Of a DNA stretch of 64,000 nt, positions 60,359 through 64,000 are shown in pieces. The stretch comes from Chrysoporthe austroafricana. Its lineage: Eukaryota > Ascomycota > Sordariomycetes > Diaporthales > Cryphonectriaceae. A program made the translations under genes and the position numbers. Under the pieces are notes generated by a model. The model searched no databases, was not told the origin of the DNA, and saw nothing but the letters and a program-made list of their open reading frames with translations. Numbering within the stretch: the stretch's first letter is position 1; each line of letters starts with the position of its first letter. Where the stretch lies: positions 5,332,001-5,396,000 of the forward strand of contig JYIP02000001.1 of the NCBI GenBank assembly GCA_001051155.2, written 5' to 3'.

Positions 60359-61570
60359 ATGGCGTCGACAATGGCAGACGTAATACCGGATGACGGTAAG
60401 GCATGGGAGGCAGAGAGCGAAAAGCCATGTCTAGAAGTCCCAGCCCTCCAAGACCTCCGCGAGCGGGTTAGCAACAATGGGACCCTGACAGTCTTCTCCA
60501 AGAAGAGCGAGCGCCTGCGCAGGAAACAGCAGCTCAAGCGCGGCAGACGCGGAGCCGGCCGCCTCGCCCTGCTCGACCTGCCGTTCGACGTCTTTATGCA
60601 GGTTGTCTCGTTCCTCCGGCCGAGCGACGTCTTCCGCCTCGCGCGCACCTGCCGGCCCCTCCACGGGTTCCTCCTCGAGGAGCACCCCGCCCGGGTCGCC
60701 AGGTCCATCGTCCGGTGGCGCTACCCGTGCCTGGAGCGGTGCATGCGCCTCCCTGTGCTCCTTAACGCCGTTGGCGCCGAGTACCGGGACGTCCTGCGCG
60801 ACGAGGAGCGCCTCCGCGGCCACGACATCCGCAGGCGGCCCTACTACCACCACGTCACCCCGCCGGACCCGGACCTGGTCTGCACGTGCCTGACGTGCGT
60901 CCTGCGGTGGCACGTGCTGTGCCTAGCCGTCGACTTCGCCCACTGGCAGGGCCGCCTCGACGCCGGCGAGCCCCTCCCGGTGATCCCGCGGGGCGAGCGC
61001 CCAGCGTGGAACGCCCGGCTGCTCGCTGCCCACGCCGCTATCGTCGGGCGTGCCGTCTTCCCGGCCGCTGGCAGCGGCGCTGCCGCGCCCCTGTGGCACG
61101 CGGCCATCCTACAGGCGCATCTCGACTCGACGGTGCGGTCGATCCGGCGGCACAGCGCCAACAGGTTCAACAAGCGGGCGCGATTCCGCATGTCCCCCCA
61201 GGATGCGGCGTCGGGCACGGATGCGTTCCTCCAGGGGGAGGGGCCCCCCTCGATGGATATGCCCTACCATAGGGATAACTACTATATGCTCGAGGCGTAC
61301 CTGCCCAACCGCAGCTGGTTCCCCGAGGAGGACAGGTGGGGCTACATGCCGGCCGAGCAGCACGAGAAGGACCTTGAGCAGCTCAGGAAGTTTGTGCTCT
61401 GGAGGAGGAGCCGGACGCAGACGGACGTCGGCAGCAGCGGCGGCGAGGACAAGAAGGAGGAGACGTGGGTCATGCAGTTCAACGGGTCGAGTTGGAAGCC
61501 GGTGTTGGTCTTGCGTGGCCGCGGGGGTGAACCTCAGGACGACAAGTCACCGAGTAAAATCACGGCCTAG
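60359..61570 (+). CDS. F-box domain protein
   Basis: A single uninterrupted frame of 403 residues. An F-box occupies about residues 68-107: LALLDLPFDVFMQVVSFLRP followed by DVFRLARTCRPLHGFLLEE, preceded by a basic helix. F-box proteins dock on Skp1 in SCF ubiquitin ligases and bring in a substrate. After the F-box comes a region with paired cysteines (CTCLTCVLRWHVLC) and conserved aromatic residues common in unnamed fungal F-box proteins; no WD40 or leucine-rich repeats are visible, so the substrate cannot be guessed. The gene has very GC-rich third positions, producing long overlapping open frames on both strands that are not genes. The start is the first ATG of the frame; a second ATG lies four codons later. 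Confidence 0.88.
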   Translation: MASTMADVIPDDGKAWEAESEKPCLEVPALQDLRERVSNNGTLTVFSKKSERLRRKQQLKRGRRGAGRLALLDLPFDVFMQVVSFLRPSDVFRLARTCRPLHGFLLEEHPARVARSIVRWRYPCLERCMRLPVLLNAVGAEYRDVLRDEERLRGHDIRRRPYYHHVTPPDPDLVCTCLTCVLRWHVLCLAVDFAHWQGRLDAGEPLPVIPRGERPAWNARLLAAHAAIVGRAVFPAAGSGAAAPLWHAAILQAHLDSTVRSIRRHSANRFNKRARFRMSPQDAASGTDAFLQGEGPPSMDMPYHRDNYYMLEAYLPNRSWFPEEDRWGYMPAEQHEKDLEQLRKFVLWRRSRTQTDVGSSGGEDKKEETWVMQFNGSSWKPVLVLRGRGGEPQDDKSPSKITA

Positions 61571-61700
61571 GAGGCACTTCCAATGTCTGGCGGTCAAGGT
61601 GCTGAATCTCTCTGTATTAATTATTATGATTAATTACGTATGAGGGGTATCTTTAGTCCTAATTTCATGATTCGTAAAGTTCGAGATGCATATTCAGGGT

Positions 61701-64000
61701 TCATGGAATCCAGACGTATTGCGGCTTCGGTTTCTGGCCTGCGTCCGATTCCTCGTCCCTGTCGTCAATAATATCCACGCCTATCCGGCTCTTTCCGCTC
61801 ATTCCATTAATGAATCCGTATCCATACTTAAACCTCATGGATCTCACGCCGAGATCACGGATGGGCTTGTCCAGAATCGACATTCCGTCCAACAAGTCCA
61901 GCAGCCACGAGTCACACACATAGTACATCGCCCCGGCGATGGTCCTCGGGTCCACGGGCATATGTGGCCAGCGGATGAAAAACGACAGCACGATGCTGAT
62001 GATCATCAGGCTCAGGATGGCGACGCTGAGCCACGCGCAGACGACCTGTGCCATGTACGTCTCGACGGCGCTGAAGGGAACGTGGGAGAGCGTGACGGGC
62101 AGGCTCAGCTCGGCGAGCAGCGTCACAAACGACAGGAACCCGAGGTACAGGTTGCGCTGCCGGAAGGCCGACCAGATGCCGTAGAAGGCGTTTGTCGGCG
62201 GCGAGAGGAGGATGGACCTCTCGGCGGGGAGGGCGCGGTCGCGAAGTTGGAGGTACGGCGTCATGATGGCAACGCCTGTTTTGCGTGTGTGGTTAGCAAT
62301 GAATACGAGCTTGGCCAGCGGGTTCCAGATTCTCGGTATACTCACATCGGAACACCGTCTCCATACAGTAGCCAAGAACCACACCAAGTGCAGTGAAGAA
62401 GAACTTGACACCGTACCCCTGGCTATCCATGAAATTCTCAAATCCAGTATTGCCCGAAGTCTCCTCATAGTATACGATGATGATCAGCATGCAGAGGAAG
62501 ATGAAGAGCATGATGCAGCGCCCCCACCAGGTCAGTAACATGAAGGGTTGCGTGGTCTTCTGCGCCCGTGCATCAGAATCGTCGTCAGTGCGCTCCCTAC
62601 CAGTGTTCGCTTTTCTTCCAGGCTGTTCGGACGCGTGCCCTTGCCCGGCAACAATGATTCCATATCCGGAGCTGTTGAGAGGGGAGTCCCAGGGATTGGC
62701 TGCCTCTCCGAGGGCATACCGGTTCCCGGCAAGCAGCCGAAGGATTGCGGACTCTTTTCCAGCAGGAATTGCTCTCAGGATATTTCGCATGTCTGCATCC
62801 AGACACAGACTCGCCGTTCCAGCGATGCTCCATGGATTTTGGGTCACTCCCGTCTTCCACTGTCTAATGCTCAGCAAGAATATGAGTGCCAACAATAAGG
62901 CAATCATGGCCGCCATGAAGCCCTGCAGGACGCGCCCGGACACCACTGACGATCCGAGGTTGCCCCGGCAGTACACTTCGCAGGTATCAATAGCCTCATA
63001 CACGGAGACGGTCTCGGCGGCGAGGGGCGCGAGTAGCCCCGCTCCCAGCACGAGAAGGTCTGAGATGGCGATGATCGGCTGTCCGGTCTTGATGGCACGG
63101 AGGAAAGAGACCGCCCCGAACCAGGAGTAGAACCGTAGGAATATCGATCTCTCTGGCCGGGTTCCGTGTGCCTTGTCGGCGGTCGCCAGTGCGTGAAAGG
63201 GTTGCATCAGCCTGGCGTTGATGCCGATGAGCTTGATGGGGAACGCGATCAAGACGGCGAGGATGGTCGGGAGGAATGCGCCGAGTATGTATTCCTGTAT
63301 GGTAACTCCGTAGACTATGGCCTCGACTTCAGTTGTGGAGCCTGCGCCCGGTGCGCTGCCGGATGGCGTTGAAGAATTGCCCGACATAGGCGCAGATGTG
63401 GGCGTTCCAGAAAGCCAAGAAGTGCTCAACGGGGACGTTGCGCTCAGAGCTGTAGGAAAGGACGAGCTTTCGATGTCGCCTCGAGCGTCAGTGCGTGATG
63501 TCGTTAGGACTTCAGTCCTGCCATCGGCCGTGACTGGAATGATGGATGTGAGTTGATCGAGTGATACACTGCGACTGGAAGGTATCGAAGCTGCCAGTGT
63601 CGCCGAGACCTTTGTGGAAGTTGATGTGTCTCCGACTATCCGAGTATAGTATGAGCTAGTAACGTAGCCTTCAGAGTTTGTGAACGTTGTCTCTGTAATC
63701 CGTGTTGTGCCTCCAGTGGCTGTCCCATCCACCCCAGTATCAGTCTCTCCAATGACAGGACCTCCTATCCGCCCAAGGGGACTTTCACCTGGAATGAGGC
63801 TTTCCGTTGACCCAGACACACTGAATTTACTGGACGCGGTCGTCTCCCGACGTTCGGAGGTGATTTGCCCATCGAGAGCTGTCATCGTTGGCTGACTTGA
63901 CATCTCGGATGAAGTCCTCGCTGTTGTCTTCTGGATCACAGAGACTGTCATGCTAGAGCTTGAGGTAATTAACGGCTGGTAGCTGGACGAAGACTTGAAT
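61701..64000 (-). CDS. DUF3433 family membrane protein (5' end outside window)
   Basis: Two visible exons on the minus strand, 64000-62346 (continuing beyond the window) and 62275-61701; the 71-nt phase 1 intron rejoins as FRCVAIMTPYLQL. The frame stays open from the first visible methionine (63951) to the window edge with the same Ser/Thr-rich composition, so the true start is probably outside. The N-terminal visible 200 residues are a Ser/Thr-rich, probably glycosylated external stalk. Hydrophobic segments follow, including IQEYILGAFLPTILAVLIAF, then the PFHALATADKA block, and at least five further membrane spans. The C-terminal half repeats the pattern (PYLQLRDR...RSILLS, then DPRTIAGAMYYVCDSWLLDL). 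This duplicated arrangement of membrane spans and PRTIAG-type motif is characteristic of fungal DUF3433 proteins, whose function is unknown. Confidence 0.83.

Noticed and set aside
60431..60913. 160-codon frame opposite the F-box gene
   Set aside because: Extreme GC-rich third positions in the F-box gene create open frames in several phases; only the F-box frame shows a domain.
1..64000. CRISPR array, insertion sequences or rRNA genes
   Set aside because: No regularly spaced direct repeats with unique spacers, no transposase motifs with terminal repeats and no rRNA-like sequence were found; the window is eukaryotic.

Overview
The window is nuclear DNA of a filamentous ascomycete (Pezizomycotina; the gene content would suit a Sordariomycete, but I cannot name the genus). 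The evidence is short introns of about 50-150 nt with GTRNGT donors and CTRAY branch sites, a Zn2Cys6 regulator, a PIR-type cell wall protein, a fungal DUF3433 membrane protein, and a ferrichrome-type siderophore synthetase next to an L-ornithine N5-monooxygenase. I rebuilt exon structures by hand from reading frame, splice signals and family motifs. Every multi-exon model below closes in frame.

Layout. 1-3338: no gene seen. 3339-4709 (+): M20 amidohydrolase, convergent with an unrecognised multi-pass membrane protein at 4830-6812 (-). 7632-8592 (-): six-exon DUF1264/oil-body-associated-type protein. 8593-11964: no gene seen, apart from the promoters at its two ends. 11965-13189 (+): secreted PLC-like phosphodiesterase, convergent with a Zn2Cys6 regulator at 13878-16628 (-). 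17898-19923 (-): NUDIX/IF-2B fusion, divergent from a nine-exon amidase at 20750-22792 (+).

25712-43821 is the centrepiece: an ornithine hydroxylase (sidA type) followed on the same strand by a 4,875-residue nonribosomal peptide synthetase (sidC/NPS2 type) with the order ATC-ATC-TC-ATC-TC-TC. The monooxygenase makes N5-hydroxyornithine, which after acylation is the iron-chelating building block. The synthetase assembles three such units with three small amino acids into a cyclic ferrichrome-type hexapeptide. Two copies of a 15-nt word containing ATCTGATAA, the site class bound by GATA iron repressors (SreA/Urbs1), lie upstream of sidA and imply iron repression.

43987-44919 (-): U1-type zinc finger splicing protein. 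46084-47696 (-): GPI-anchored PIR-like wall protein. 47697-53445: long gene-poor stretch. 53446-55130 (-): secreted GH28 pectinase. 56171-59801 (+): karyopherin Kap123/importin-4. 60359-61570 (+): F-box protein. 61701-64000 (-): DUF3433 membrane protein, 5' end outside the window.

Nothing here is clearly a wholly new system. The points most worth a second look are the NUDIX/IF-2B fusion with a mixed active site, the paired GATA elements, variant catalytic motifs inside the synthetase, the GH28 enzyme with an altered active site, and a telomere-repeat-like 11-mer found three times.
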